Below, one piece after another: positions 45,382 through 53,942 of a stretch of 64,000 nt of DNA (positions are counted from its first letter, which is position 1; every line of letters starts with the position of its first letter). The stretch comes from Helicobacter bilis (GTDB lineage: Bacteria > Campylobacterota > Campylobacteria > Campylobacterales > Helicobacteraceae). Below the pieces are notes generated by a model. That model saw only the letters and a program-made list of their open reading frames with translations, did not search any database and had not been told where the DNA came from. Location: the NCBI RefSeq assembly GCF_001999985.1, contig NZ_CP019645.1, positions 744,001-808,000 on the forward strand, given 5' to 3'. Made by a program: the position numbers and the translations under genes.

Positions 45382-45603
45382 GGCTTAAGATTCCAAAAAA
45401 TGCTTAGATTCCTATCCCGCTGTGGAATCTAAGCCCAAACTCATTTTAAATTCACAAATCTCATAAAGTAACTTTATTCACATATCATTATAAATCCCAC
45501 CAAATTGCCACCCTTTAAGAAATTCTCATTCTATCGCCCACTTATTTTTCTGCATTTTTCACAATCTTTTTCCACACATTTACCAAATGATAATTATAAT
45601 TCA

Positions 45604-45642
45604 TTTTTAATGATAGTAACTAAAAATTACTATCATTAAAAA
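45604..45642. promoter_or_regulatory. Perfect 16-bp inverted repeat, probable MarR operator
   Basis: TTTTTAATGATAGTAA (45604-45619) and its exact reverse complement (45627-45642) flank CTAAAAA, ending 19 nt before the marR ATG. MarR proteins bind such palindromes in their own promoters. A TATAAT-like TTATAATTC at about 45593 could be the -10, placing the operator over the transcription start. Confidence 0.7.
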
Positions 45643-45661
45643 TTATATTGAAAGGAGAAAA

Positions 45662-46114
45662 ATGCCACAATGTGATATTTACAACTGCATTGGCTTCCTT
45701 GCCACAGGACTTAGAGAGTATCTCTCTAGGGAGTTTGATAAGCGAGTTTTACCACTTGGGCTAAGCCACAAAAAGGCTGGGATTCTATGGGTGTGCTATG
45801 ATGAGCCACACACGCAAATAAGCCTATGTAGCTTTATCCAAAGCGATAAAAACTATGTGCGTTTGCATATTGATGAGCTAGAATCTGCCAAGCTTGTAAA
45901 ACGCAAACAAAACCCAAACAATCGCCGTGAGAATCTCATCACACTTACACAAAAAGGCAGGGAATGTGCCAAGCAAACCTACCAAATGATGCTAGATGTG
46001 CATACAGATTTGCTATCCCCTTGCCTTAGCACAGATGAGATTAGCACGCTTCAAGCCCTACTACGCAAGGCTTTCACAGGATTAGAATCACAAATACAAA
46101 AGGAGCAAAAATAA
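45662..46114 (+). CDS. MarR-family transcriptional regulator
   Basis: 150 residues with the winged-helix pattern: LGLSHKKAGILWVCYDEP, SLCSFIQSDKNYVRLHIDEL as recognition region, and LVKRKQNPNNRRENLITLTQ as the wing with the conserved RR. MarR proteins usually respond to phenolics, oxidants or drugs. SD GAAAGGAG. Its stop overlaps the YceI start (TAATG), so both form one operon, presumably autoregulated through the inverted repeat at 45604-45642. Confidence 0.88.
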   Translation: MPQCDIYNCIGFLATGLREYLSREFDKRVLPLGLSHKKAGILWVCYDEPHTQISLCSFIQSDKNYVRLHIDELESAKLVKRKQNPNNRRENLITLTQKGRECAKQTYQMMLDVHTDLLSPCLSTDEISTLQALLRKAFTGLESQIQKEQK

Positions 46115-46660
46115 TGAAAAAGTTCGTTTTAATGGCATTAAGCCTTAGTTTTTTAAGTCTATGTTTTGCATACAGCAAGGATTTTACACTTAGTCCCCAA
46201 AGCCACATCGGCTTTGAAGTCAAAAAGTTTGGTGTCAAAACAATCAAAGGGCATTTCAGGGATTTTAGCGGCAAACTCACGCTTACAGACAAAGCTATCA
46301 CCGCACTTAGCGGAGAAGTGAGAATAGAATCTATCTTTACAGATAGCACCAAACGCGATGAGCATTTGCAAGAAGAGGACTTTCTAGATTCTGCGAAGTT
46401 CCCAGAAAGTAAGTTTATCCTGCAATCTTATGAGCCTTGAAGCGATAGTGGTGATACAATCAAAGGCAAAGTCAAAGGCACACTCACGCTGCATAATGTA
46501 AGCTTGCCGCTTGTGCTAGAATCTAGCCTTGAAAGCCCTTCAAGCCAAAGCCCACGCTTGATACTCACAGGCAAAATCAATATTAAGGACTATGGGATAA
46601 AAAGGCTCATTTCTTAATAGCGATGAAGTAAAGATTATTTTACAAACGCAGTGGCAGTAG
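46114..46660 (+). pseudogene. Broken YceI-family gene
   Basis: A signal peptide (MKKFVLMALSLSFLSLCFAY) and the YceI barrel start normally (SPQSHIGFEVKKFGVKTIKG). An in-frame TGA follows SYEP at 46438-46440. The same frame resumes SDSGDTIKGKVKGTLTLHNV, then one extra A near 46603 shifts it to the ending FLNSDEVKIILQTQWQ. Two lesions mean no full protein. The intact paralogue is at 1952-2602. Confidence 0.85.
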
Positions 46661-46722
46661 TGTAGTCAAACGCCCTTTGCTAAAAAATGCTAGAATCTAC
46701 CTAGCAAAATTAAAGGGCAAAT

Positions 46723-47097
46723 ATGGCAACTTCAAAAGAGTATAAAGACTATGTGCTAGAGCGTTTATGCGAGTATATGGCTAGTTTAAGCGAAGATTCT
46801 AAAGGCGGAGTAGAATCTTACACTTTTAGTGCGAGAAAAATGTTTGGGGAATACTGCGTGTATATACAAGATTCTAAATCTATGCAAAAGCCCAAAGCAC
46901 TTTTCCTGCTTTGTGATGAGTGTGTATTTGTAAAGCAATATATATGTTTAGAATCTCTTTTAGAGCATTGCCAAAAAGCAAAACCCTATCCGGGTGCAAA
47001 GGAATGGTATATGATTGATATTGATTCTAAGGAATTGTTGCAAGAGATTATCACAACTCTTGCCCCGATTTTATGTGCTAAAGATTCTAAAGCATAG
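46723..47097 (+). CDS. TfoX N-terminal-domain protein
   Basis: 124 residues: SYTFSARKMFGEYCVYIQDS, FLLCDECVFVKQYICLESLL and KPYPGAKEWYMIDIDSKELL match the TfoX/Sxy N-terminal domain (RKMFGEY..Y, PYPGA..W). In gamma-proteobacteria Sxy assists CRP in inducing competence; in Helicobacter the role of this stand-alone domain is not established. GC and word use match the core genome. Confidence 0.8.
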   Translation: MATSKEYKDYVLERLCEYMASLSEDSKGGVESYTFSARKMFGEYCVYIQDSKSMQKPKALFLLCDECVFVKQYICLESLLEHCQKAKPYPGAKEWYMIDIDSKELLQEIITTLAPILCAKDSKA

Positions 47098-47147
47098 AAA
47101 TATCAGCGATTTTATCTTATAGTTTTCTATATTACTAAAGGTTTATT

Positions 47148-48077
47148 ATGGATTATCCAAGAATATTTGCTATTTTGGGGGCTACTTGCAGTGGTAAAAG
47201 TGCCTTGTCTTTAAAGCTTGCCCCACTATTAAATGCCTATATATTTTCACTAGATTCACTCTGCATTTATAAAGAGATTGACATCGCATCAGCTAAACCT
47301 ACAAGCGATGAACTCTCATTGGTCAAGCACTTTGCCATCAATGTCCTATCCCCCAAAGAGCATGTATCAGCAAGCCTCTTTCAATCGCTTTTATGCGAGA
47401 GCATAGAGCAATGCAAAAAAGAGAGAAAAAATCTCTTAATAGTCGGCGGCAGTAGCTTTTATCTCAAGGCAATCATACAAGGCTTAAGCCCACTTGATAC
47501 ATTTAAAAGCAATATGAAAAAGGCAGAGTTTCTAGCCCTAACTAATCAGCCCCTAAGCACACAATATAGCTTCCTAAAAAGCATTGATTCTACCTATGCT
47601 GCAAAGATTAACAGCAATGATACTTATAGAATCACAAAGGCATTAGAGATTTTTTTTCAAACAAATATGCCGCCAACTCAATTTTTCATACAAAATCCAC
47701 CAGTGCCATTTCCTATGCCAATAGACATTTATAGCCTTATCGTGCCAAAAGATATATTGCATAAAAACATAGAGATACGAACGCAAAATATGATTGAAAG
47801 CGGCATTCTAAACGAAGCAAAAAGTCTCTTAGAATCTTATGGCGAGACAATCCAGCCCTTTAAATCCATAGGTTTGAGAGAATGCCTTATGCTATTACGA
47901 AATGAGATGAAAGAATGCGAGTTAAAAAATCTAATAGCCCTGCATACAAGGCAGCTTGCAAAAAGGCAAACTACCTTTAATCGCACACAATTTAGCAATA
48001 TAACACAGATTCACTATCCCTTTAATATCCAAGCAATAGCAGATACTATGTTAGAAAAGATAAAGCCTATTGATTGA
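47148..48077 (+). CDS. miaA: tRNA dimethylallyltransferase
   Basis: MiaA puts a dimethylallyl group on A37 of tRNAs reading UNN codons. P-loop GATCSGKSALSLKLA, the DSLCIYKEIDIASAKPT segment, LIVGGSSFYLKAIIQGLSP and the C-terminal FKSIGLRECLMLL and LAKRQTTFNRTQF are as in the family. At 309 residues the length is usual. Confidence 0.95.
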   Translation: MDYPRIFAILGATCSGKSALSLKLAPLLNAYIFSLDSLCIYKEIDIASAKPTSDELSLVKHFAINVLSPKEHVSASLFQSLLCESIEQCKKERKNLLIVGGSSFYLKAIIQGLSPLDTFKSNMKKAEFLALTNQPLSTQYSFLKSIDSTYAAKINSNDTYRITKALEIFFQTNMPPTQFFIQNPPVPFPMPIDIYSLIVPKDILHKNIEIRTQNMIESGILNEAKSLLESYGETIQPFKSIGLRECLMLLRNEMKECELKNLIALHTRQLAKRQTTFNRTQFSNITQIHYPFNIQAIADTMLEKIKPID

Positions 48078-48221
48078 TTTTTGTATGAAAACTTAATGTG
48101 TTTTTGTAAAGACTTATATTCATTTAGAAAAGGCTAGATTCTAACCTTAGAATCTTTATGGCTTTAATCTAAAAGAGTTTTTGTAAAATACAGAATCTTT
48201 ATCTTATTTAAAAGGGCAAAT

Positions 48222-48734
48222 ATGTTACTAAAAAGTGTTTTTATGGGTTTTCTTTCATTTTCTATCTTACATGCAGATACACTAAAAGAATGCAAAACCG
48301 AAGCGGATAAAATAAGCGGTTGTGTAGTAAAAGAGTATGATGAAAATGGGCAGCTACAGAGTGAAACACCATTTAAAAATGACAAACAAGAAGGTATAGA
48401 AAAAGCGTATTATATCAATGGGAATCTTATGGCAGAAACACCATATAAAGACAACAAAATAAATGGCATAGCGAAGTGGTATTATGAAAATGGGAATCTT
48501 GTAATTGAAGTATCATATAAAAACGATGAACTACATGGAGATTTAAAATACTACACAGAAGATAAAAAGCTACTTGCTACAATAAACGCACAAAATGACA
48601 AATTTATAAGCGGTAAATGTTTTAACAATAAAGTCTTAACAGACAAAGAATTAAAAGAGTTTCGCAGAATCGGCAACATTGACGAAAAAATTATTTATCT
48701 ACAAGAAATATGCCTTAAAAGTGATTCTAAATAA
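48222..48734 (+). CDS. Secreted MORN_2/YwqK-type repeat protein, array member 1
   Basis: 170 residues. A signal peptide (LKSVFMGFLSFSILHA) is followed by the family head DTLKECKTEADKISGCVVKE, about three 24-residue units (YYINGNLMAETPYKDNKING), a connector HGDLKYYTEDKKLLA, SGKCFNNKVLTDKEL and a tail with YLQEICLKSDSK. Cysteines in head and tail are constant and could form disulfides. MORN_2 repeats fold as beta hairpins in a solenoid. The label 'YwqK antitoxin' is a database convention; function is unknown. It has its own promoter copy upstream. Confidence 0.75.
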   Translation: MLLKSVFMGFLSFSILHADTLKECKTEADKISGCVVKEYDENGQLQSETPFKNDKQEGIEKAYYINGNLMAETPYKDNKINGIAKWYYENGNLVIEVSYKNDELHGDLKYYTEDKKLLATINAQNDKFISGKCFNNKVLTDKELKEFRRIGNIDEKIIYLQEICLKSDSK

Positions 48735-48850
48735 TTTATAATTTTAAAGTCTTAACACTTGCTAGATTCTAATCTTAGAATCTTTATGACTTTAATCTAA
48801 AAGAGTTTTTGTAAAATACAGAATCTTTATCTTAATTTAAAAGGACAATT

Positions 48851-50119
48851 ATGTTACTAAAAAGTGTGTTTATAGGTTTTCTCTCATTTTCTATTTTACA
48901 TGCAGATACACTAAAAGAGTGCAAAACCGAAGCGGATAAAATAAGCGGTTGTGTAGAAAAAGAGTATTATGAAAATGGGAAGCTAGAGAGAGAAACACCA
49001 TTTAAAAATGACAAAGCAGAAGGCATAGCAAAAGAGTATTATGAGAGCGGGGAGCTTCGGGCTGAAACACCATTTAAAAATGACAAAAGAGAAGGCATAG
49101 AAAAATGGTATTATTGGAATGGGAATCTTATGGCAGAAATATCATATTTAAACTACTATTTTCATGGAGATATGACATATTACACAGAAGATAAAAAGCT
49201 ACTAGCCTTAGTTAAAGCTGAGAATGGCAAGATTACAAGCGGTAAATGCTTTAATGATAAAGTCTTGACAGACAAAGAAATAGACGAGATTGATATTAAC
49301 GACATTGAAAAAGCAATTAACTATTTGCAAAAAATATGCCTTAAAAGTGATTCTAATTCTACTTTATATGCAGATACACTAAAAGAATGCAAAAGCGATG
49401 AAGACAAAATAAGCGGTTGTGTAGAGAGAGAATATTATTCAAATGGGAATTTTAGGCGTGAGACACCATACAAAAATAATGAAGCAAATGGTATAGCAAA
49501 AACATATTATGAAAGTGGCAAACTTATGGGTGAAACACCATATAAAAATGACAAAGCAGAAGGCATAGCAAAAGTGTATTATAAGAATGGGAATCTTTCG
49601 AGAAAAGTGCCATATAAAAATGGTGAAAGAGAAGGTATAGAAAAGCGGTATGATGAAAATGGGAATCTAAAGATTGAAATACCATATAAAAATGGTGAAA
49701 AAGAAGGTATAGAAAAAGAATATTATTCAAATGGGAATCTAGGAGTAGAAACACCATATCAAAATGGCGAAAGAGAAGGCATGGCAAAGTCGTATTTTGA
49801 GAATGGGAATCTAGCGAGTGAAACACCATATAAAAATGGCAAAATAGAGGGCATAGAAAAATGGTATTATGAGAGTGGGAATCTAGCAAGTGAAAGACCA
49901 CATAAAAATGATGAAGCACATGGCAATTTAAAATACTACACAGAAGATGGAAAACTACTAGCCTTAGTTAAAGCCGAGAATGGCAGGATTACAAGCGGCA
50001 AATGCCTTAGTAATAAGGTCTTAACAGACAAAGAATTAAAAGAAATGCCTAGAGACGACGCTACAGAAGCAATTAACTATTTACAAAAAATATGCCTTGA
50101 AGAAAGTGATTCTAAATAA
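48851..50119 (+). CDS. Secreted repeat protein, array member 2 (fusion of two units)
   Basis: 422 residues. The first part is a complete family member (signal peptide, head, three units, tail YLQKICLKSDSN). Instead of a stop it continues STLYADTLKECKSDEDKISG, a second head without signal peptide, then seven more 24-residue units and a second tail ending EICLEESDSK-like (KICLEESDSK). The arrangement is what unequal recombination between neighbouring copies would give. Within-repeat identity is high, so unit number probably varies between strains. Confidence 0.78.
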   Translation: MLLKSVFIGFLSFSILHADTLKECKTEADKISGCVEKEYYENGKLERETPFKNDKAEGIAKEYYESGELRAETPFKNDKREGIEKWYYWNGNLMAEISYLNYYFHGDMTYYTEDKKLLALVKAENGKITSGKCFNDKVLTDKEIDEIDINDIEKAINYLQKICLKSDSNSTLYADTLKECKSDEDKISGCVEREYYSNGNFRRETPYKNNEANGIAKTYYESGKLMGETPYKNDKAEGIAKVYYKNGNLSRKVPYKNGEREGIEKRYDENGNLKIEIPYKNGEKEGIEKEYYSNGNLGVETPYQNGEREGMAKSYFENGNLASETPYKNGKIEGIEKWYYESGNLASERPHKNDEAHGNLKYYTEDGKLLALVKAENGRITSGKCLSNKVLTDKELKEMPRDDATEAINYLQKICLEESDSK

Positions 50120-50235
50120 TTTATGATTTTAAAGTCTTAACACTTGCTAGATTCTAACCTTAGAATCTTTATGGCTTTAGTCTAAAAGAATTTTTTGTAA
50201 AATACAGAATCTTTATCTTATTTAAAAGGACAATT

Positions 50236-51180
50236 ATGTTACTAAAAAGTGTGTTTATAGGTTTTCTTTCACTTGCTATCTTACATGCAGATACACTAAA
50301 AGAATGCAAAAATGAAACAGACAAAATGAGTGGCTGTGCAGAAAGAGAATATTATAAGAATGGGAATCTAGAGTTTGAAACACCATATAAGAATGACAAA
50401 AGAGAAGGCATAGCAAAAGGGTATTATGAGAGTGGGAATCTTTGGAGTGAAATACCATATAAAAATGGCAAATACGATGGTATAGTAAAATGGTATAATG
50501 AGAGTGGGAATCTTTGGAAAGAAATACCATATAAAAATGGTGAAACAGAAGGTATAGAAAAGTGGTATTATCAAAATGGGAATCTAAAAGAAGAAATACC
50601 ATATAAAAATGGCAAAGTAGATGGCATAGCAAAAGAGTATTATGAGAAAGGGAAGTTAGCAAGTGAAACACCATATAAAAATGGCAAAAGAGAAGGTATA
50701 GAAAAGTCGTATTATGAGAATGGGAATCTAGGAGTAGAAACACCATACAAAAATGGAAAAATAGAAGGCATAGCCAAAGTGTATTATAAGAATGGGAATC
50801 TTTGGAGAGAAACACCATATAAAAATGACAAAATAGAAGGCATAGCAAAGCAATATTATGAGAATGGGAATCTTAATATAGAAATACCATTTAAAAATGA
50901 CAAAATAGAGGGCATAGCAAGGCGGTATTATGACAATGGGAATCTTGTAATTGAAGTATCATATAAAAACGATGAACTACATGGAGATTTAAAATACTAC
51001 ACAGAAGATGGAAAACTACTAGCCTTAGTTAAAGCCGAGAATGGCAGGATTACAAGCGGCAAATGCTTTAATGATAAAGTCTTAACAGACAAAGAAATAG
51101 ACGAGATTAATATGAACGACATTGAAAAAGCAATTGTCTATTTAAAAGAAATATGCCTTAAAGAGAGTGATTCTAAATAA
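50236..51180 (+). CDS. Secreted repeat protein, array member 3 (nine units)
   Basis: 314 residues: signal peptide, head DTLKECKNETDKMSGCAERE, nine tandem 24-residue units of the YYENGNL.xETPYKNGKxEGIAK type, connector, tail YLKEICLKESDSK. The 72-bp DNA period is well conserved. Substitutions concentrate at two residues after GNL and at the residues before EGI, as if one face of the solenoid is under change. Own promoter copy 50145-50235. Confidence 0.78.
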   Translation: MLLKSVFIGFLSLAILHADTLKECKNETDKMSGCAEREYYKNGNLEFETPYKNDKREGIAKGYYESGNLWSEIPYKNGKYDGIVKWYNESGNLWKEIPYKNGETEGIEKWYYQNGNLKEEIPYKNGKVDGIAKEYYEKGKLASETPYKNGKREGIEKSYYENGNLGVETPYKNGKIEGIAKVYYKNGNLWRETPYKNDKIEGIAKQYYENGNLNIEIPFKNDKIEGIARRYYDNGNLVIEVSYKNDELHGDLKYYTEDGKLLALVKAENGRITSGKCFNDKVLTDKEIDEINMNDIEKAIVYLKEICLKESDSK

Positions 51181-51298
51181 TTTATGATTTAAAGCTATCT
51201 TAACACTTCCTAGATTCTAATCTTAGAATCTTTATGGTTTTAATCTAAAATAGTTTTTGTAAAATACAGAATCTTTATCTCAATTTAAAAGGACAAAT

Positions 51299-51577
51299 AT
51301 GTTACTAAAAAGTGTGTTAATGGGTTTTCTATCATTTCATAGTGTAGATACACCTATACTAAAAGAATGTAAAACCGAAGCGGATAAAATAAGCGGTTGT
51401 GTAGAAAAAAAATATGATTTAAATGGGAAACTTTGGAGAGAAACACCATATAAAAATGGCAAAGTAGATGGCATAACAAAAGAGTATTATGAAAATGGGA
51501 ATCTAAACACCCAAGCAAACGAAAGAAATAAAAAAGCCATTAGCCTATTTAATGCCAACACTCAACTCCAGCATTAA
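51299..51577 (+). pseudogene. Truncated repeat protein, array member 4
   Basis: It has the shared start and head (MLLKSVLMGFLSFHSVDTPI, ECKTEADKISGCVEKKYDLN) and two units, then diverges at GNLNTQANERNKKAISLFNA and stops without connector or tail. The signal peptide is altered (HSVDTP replaces LHAD). Probably a decayed end copy, though a short secreted product is possible. Confidence 0.6.
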
Positions 51578-52134
51578 ATCTAAAATGCAATGCTACACAT
51601 AAAAAACCTTTTTGTCAAGACCTTTTTATAAAATTTGCAATATTTTTTCAAGCCTAACGACTAACAAAGCCTTAAAAACTCTATAAAAAGAGCCAACAAA
51701 ACTCTAGCATTCAAAGCTTAAAAAATGCTCTCATTCTATCATAAAAAAGCTAAAAATGTAATTTTCTCGTTACACTTTTTTCCCGCATATAAACACGCTT
51801 TGGCTTTTTTGTCTTAAAATCCATCAAACAATTTTATATTATAAGCTACTTTTATAAAACAAAAACATAATAAAAACGCAATTTCCCCTTATTTTGTGCG
51901 TGCGGCTTTTGGTGTGTTCGTGCGTGATTATTTTTAATGTGCGTGCCTTTGCGTTCGTGCGTGTGTGTCCTTAAAATCCAACGCCTCTAATTTTGTGTGC
52001 TTTCTTTGTGCTAATTTACATGAAAATCGCAAATGTGCCAACAAGAGAAGCCCAAGCAAACAGGCAGATTTGTCTCGTTGAGTGCAAGGCACGAAACATC
52101 TAACACATAAACAATAAAGAGTTTTGCTAACGCC
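51578..52134. other. Intergenic region between the array and the prophage
   Basis: 557 bp without a supported gene. A GC-rich patch at 51895-51972 repeats TTCGTGCGTG twice and has related GTGCGTGC words; a similar TCGTGCGTGATT word recurs at about 61618 in the prophage. A copy of the dispersed repeat lies at about 52072-52101. The left prophage boundary may be here, but no att repeat could be proved. Confidence 0.4.
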
Positions 52135-52230
52135 TCAACATGACAAAAAGATTAAAAGAGTTACACAAGAAAAAGCAATAAAAAAAGAAAACCATACCAA
52201 ACAAAGAGCCAAAAACAAAACAGCCAACAT
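52135..52230 (-). CDS. Second small ORF of module A, 31-residue hydrophobic peptide (tentative)
   Basis: GAAAGGAGG precedes ATG 52230 by 12 nt. The peptide MLAVLFLALCLVWFSFFIAF continues SCVTLLIFLSC, almost wholly hydrophobic. It ends inside a dispersed-repeat half copy. Equivalent second ORFs in modules B and C are only 2 and 16 codons, so coding by chance cannot be excluded. Confidence 0.3.
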   Translation of the reverse strand: MLAVLFLALCLVWFSFFIAFSCVTLLIFLSC

Positions 52231-52486
52231 GATAAAAACAAACCTCCTTTCTGTTATACCTAGCATGTAACAATTTGTAATAAAAATTAAAATTTGTTAA
52301 TACATTGGACTAACAAAAAGCGCAAATAGCAAGAATGCTATTATAATAAGCTTGTTTATCATATAAGTTTCCTCCTTTCTTTAGCCTTGCCCTATTAATG
52401 CAGGTTTGGAAAGGTAAAAAACTCCCGCTTAAGCTACCAACTCAAGCGGTAATAAAATTATACTACAAATCTACAATTAAATCAAG
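52226..52486 (-). repeat. Toxin-like module A (inverted relative to B and C)
   Basis: On the minus strand: TATAAT (52457-52462), hairpin 52425-52449 with loop TTGGTAG followed by T6, AAGAAAGGAGG, tiny ORF 52297-52362, second hairpin and second GAAAGGAGG. About 90% identical to module B apart from an extra segment (AACCTGCATTAATAGGG) before the first ribosome binding site. With B it forms a long inverted repeat around 52487-53436. Confidence 0.8.
52297..52362 (-). CDS. Hydrophobic 21-residue peptide of module A
   Basis: The peptide is MINKLIIIAFLLFALFVSPM plus Y: a short basic head, one membrane helix and a polar end. AAGAAAGGAGG lies 8-9 nt before the ATG. Near-identity to the module B peptide at residue level, with third-position changes, supports real coding. 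The ORF contains TATTATAATA at codons 4-7, readable as a -10 box on both strands, as in Helicobacter aapA genes that carry an antisense promoter. Confidence 0.65.
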   Translation of the reverse strand: MINKLIIIAFLLFALFVSPMY

Positions 52487-52539
52487 CTTTTTTATATATT
52501 TTTATGTTATAATTATAGAAAATTTCTAAAGGCTAATAA

Positions 52540-52755
52540 ATGGATAAAGTTAAAGAAGTTTGCAAGATTTTAGGTATAACGCAAAATCAATTAGCAGAAT
52601 TAATGGGATTGCATTATACAGCTTTTTCAAAATGGAAAGCCAAAACGCCCAAAAATGCGGAAATTTTTCTTAACTTAATCATAGAAAATTACGAATTAAA
52701 ACAGGAATTAAAACAGATAAAAGAAGCAATAAAGATTTTAAAAGATTTAGGGTAA
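52540..52755 (+). CDS. Small HTH protein (XRE/Cro-like)
   Basis: 71 residues: VCKILGITQNQLAELMGLHY then TAFSKWKAKTPKNAEIFLNL is a helix-turn-helix of the phage Cro/XRE type, followed by a charged dimerisation helix. It is transcribed away from module A (start 54 bp from its left end), so both promoters share this gap. Likely a prophage regulator of the module or of phage genes. Confidence 0.7.
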   Translation: MDKVKEVCKILGITQNQLAELMGLHYTAFSKWKAKTPKNAEIFLNLIIENYELKQELKQIKEAIKILKDLG

Positions 52756-52784
52756 ATGTAGTAAATTCTTTTTTAGATTGTCGC

Positions 52785-53390
52785 CTACTCACTCAAATCC
52801 GCTTTATTTATCAACTCCAGCAATTCCCCATCACTCATCTCACTTAAATCACTCTTTGCATTCTGTGTAATCGTTATCTCTTTTCCATACAATGAAGTCT
52901 TTAACTCATTAAAAATCTTACTCACCTTTTCACTACATGCAATAATCGCCATTTTGCTTTGCATACTTCCATCATCATTTATACTTAGTTCCATTAACGC
53001 ATTCTTTGCGATACTTGCATTCAGTGCTAAACTTTTATTAATATGATTTAAACTCATTGCTTGTATTAATAAACTTTCACTTGCCTCATTCATCAGCGAA
53101 TTTAAAATAACACTATCTACATTATACGCACTTTCCCCTAAGTTTTGTATAATCTCATTTTTTAAGCGATTTTGTGCGGTTTTTGTAACTAGATTAAAAC
53201 TCTCTGTAACAACTTCTTTACTTGTTGTTTCAATATCTTTTATCGCAGAGCCACTCTCCCAGCCCTCTTTTTCAATCCACTTTTTAATCGTAGTATAAGG
53301 CAAATTAAACTTCCTTGAAGTCTCTGCAGCGTTCGTATGATTTGATTTATAAAAAATTTCTACTTCTCTTTTTATCTTTTCATCGTGCAT
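52785..53390 (-). CDS. Terminase small subunit-like protein (TerS)
   Basis: 201 residues. The N-terminal HTH (HTNAAETSRKFNLPYTTIKK, WIEKEGW) is typical of TerS and related phage DNA-binding proteins; the middle is helical (oligomerisation) and the end acidic (SDLSEMSDGELLELINKADL). TerS recognises phage DNA for packaging by TerL (54632). The two are separated by unrelated small genes and by module B on the other strand. Confidence 0.7.
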   Translation of the reverse strand: MHDEKIKREVEIFYKSNHTNAAETSRKFNLPYTTIKKWIEKEGWESGSAIKDIETTSKEVVTESFNLVTKTAQNRLKNEIIQNLGESAYNVDSVILNSLMNEASESLLIQAMSLNHINKSLALNASIAKNALMELSINDDGSMQSKMAIIACSEKVSKIFNELKTSLYGKEITITQNAKSDLSEMSDGELLELINKADLSE

Positions 53391-53436
53391 TTTATGTCTT
53401 TTTCACTATAAATAATAAATAATTAATTTATTTTAA

Positions 53437-53686
53437 CTTGATTTAATTGTATTTTTGTAGTATAATTTTATTACCGCTTGAGTTGGTAGCTTAAGCGGGA
53501 GTTTTTTACCTTTCCTAGCGAGGCTAAAGAAAGGAGGAAAAACGAAATGTTTAAAAACAAACTCATTATAATAGCTTTCTTGCTATTTGTGCTTTTTGTT
53601 AGTCCAATGTATTAACAAATTTTAATTTTTATTACAAATTGTTACATGCTAGGTATAACAGAAAGGAGGTTTGTTTTTAACATGTT
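53437..53686 (+). repeat. Toxin-like module B
   Basis: TATAAT 53461-53466; hairpin CCGCTTGAG/CTTAAGCGG (53474-53498) with loop TTGGTAG, then GAGTTTTTT; AAAGAAAGGAGG; tiny ORF 53547-53615; hairpin TGTTA/TAACA; GAAAGGAGG (53661-53669) followed by a two-codon ORF ATGTTATAA. The 5' hairpin with T6 could be an attenuator or a 5' protective stem. Confidence 0.8.
53547..53615 (+). CDS. Hydrophobic 22-residue peptide of module B
   Basis: MFKNKLIIIAFLLFVLFVSP then MY: a lysine-rich head, one membrane helix, PMY end. It differs from the module A peptide mostly by conservative or silent changes. A palindromic ATTATAAT lies at codons 7-9. Membrane toxin, holin-like or leader peptide are the options; I favour a type I toxin-like peptide. 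Confidence 0.65.
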   Translation: MFKNKLIIIAFLLFVLFVSPMY

Positions 53687-53701
53687 ATAAAAAGGTTATA
53701 T

Positions 53702-53914
53702 ATGATTTATGCAGAATTTGACAAAAGATTAAAAGAAGTGAATTTAAGTAAAAAAGAGTTTGCAAAACTTGTAAATATGCAGTATGAAAGCGTAGTGAAT
53801 TGGAAAAGGGCAGAAAAAATCCCCGATTGGGTAAAATCATGGCTTTATTATTATGAAAAATCTAAGATTTTAGACACATTAATAACAAGCATTGAAAAAC
53901 TAGATAAAGAATAA
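53702..53914 (+). CDS. Small HTH protein downstream of module B
   Basis: 70 residues, LKEVNLSKKEFAKLVNMQYE then SVVNWKRAEKIPDWVKSWLY. The same pattern (LNLSKKEFARLC..Y.....W....PIP.WV.SWL.NYE) is found in the protein after module C, so the pair is paralogous. The motif is an HTH like those of small phage regulators. It starts 16 bp after module B, with AAAAAGG before its ATG, and may be cotranscribed with the tiny peptide. Confidence 0.7.
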   Translation: MIYAEFDKRLKEVNLSKKEFAKLVNMQYESVVNWKRAEKIPDWVKSWLYYYEKSKILDTLITSIEKLDKE

Positions 53915-53942
53915 GCTGTATTTTAGCCTTTATCTAAAAGTA

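Larger units (their letters stand above)
48140..51298 (+). repeat. Four copies of a gene-plus-promoter unit
   Basis: Nearly identical leaders of about 90 bp precede each array gene (about 48140-48221, 48765-48850, 50145-50235, 51207-51298). Each begins with a palindrome AGATTCTAA..TTAGAATCT that can end the previous transcript. TTTTTGTAAAATACAGAAT follows as the probable -10 region, and AAAAGGRCAAWT leads to the ATG. The duplication unit is therefore promoter, gene and terminator. Confidence 0.75.

Noticed and set aside
49524-50848. Long minus-strand frames across the repeat array (49524-49919 and 50276-50848)
   Set aside because: They are mirror frames of the 72-bp repeats; products are repetitive strings such as LLFCHFYMVFHLLDSHSHN, with no ribosome binding site.
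48222-51577. CRISPR array
   Set aside because: The regular 72-bp periodicity is coding and the units carry no unique spacers between identical repeats.
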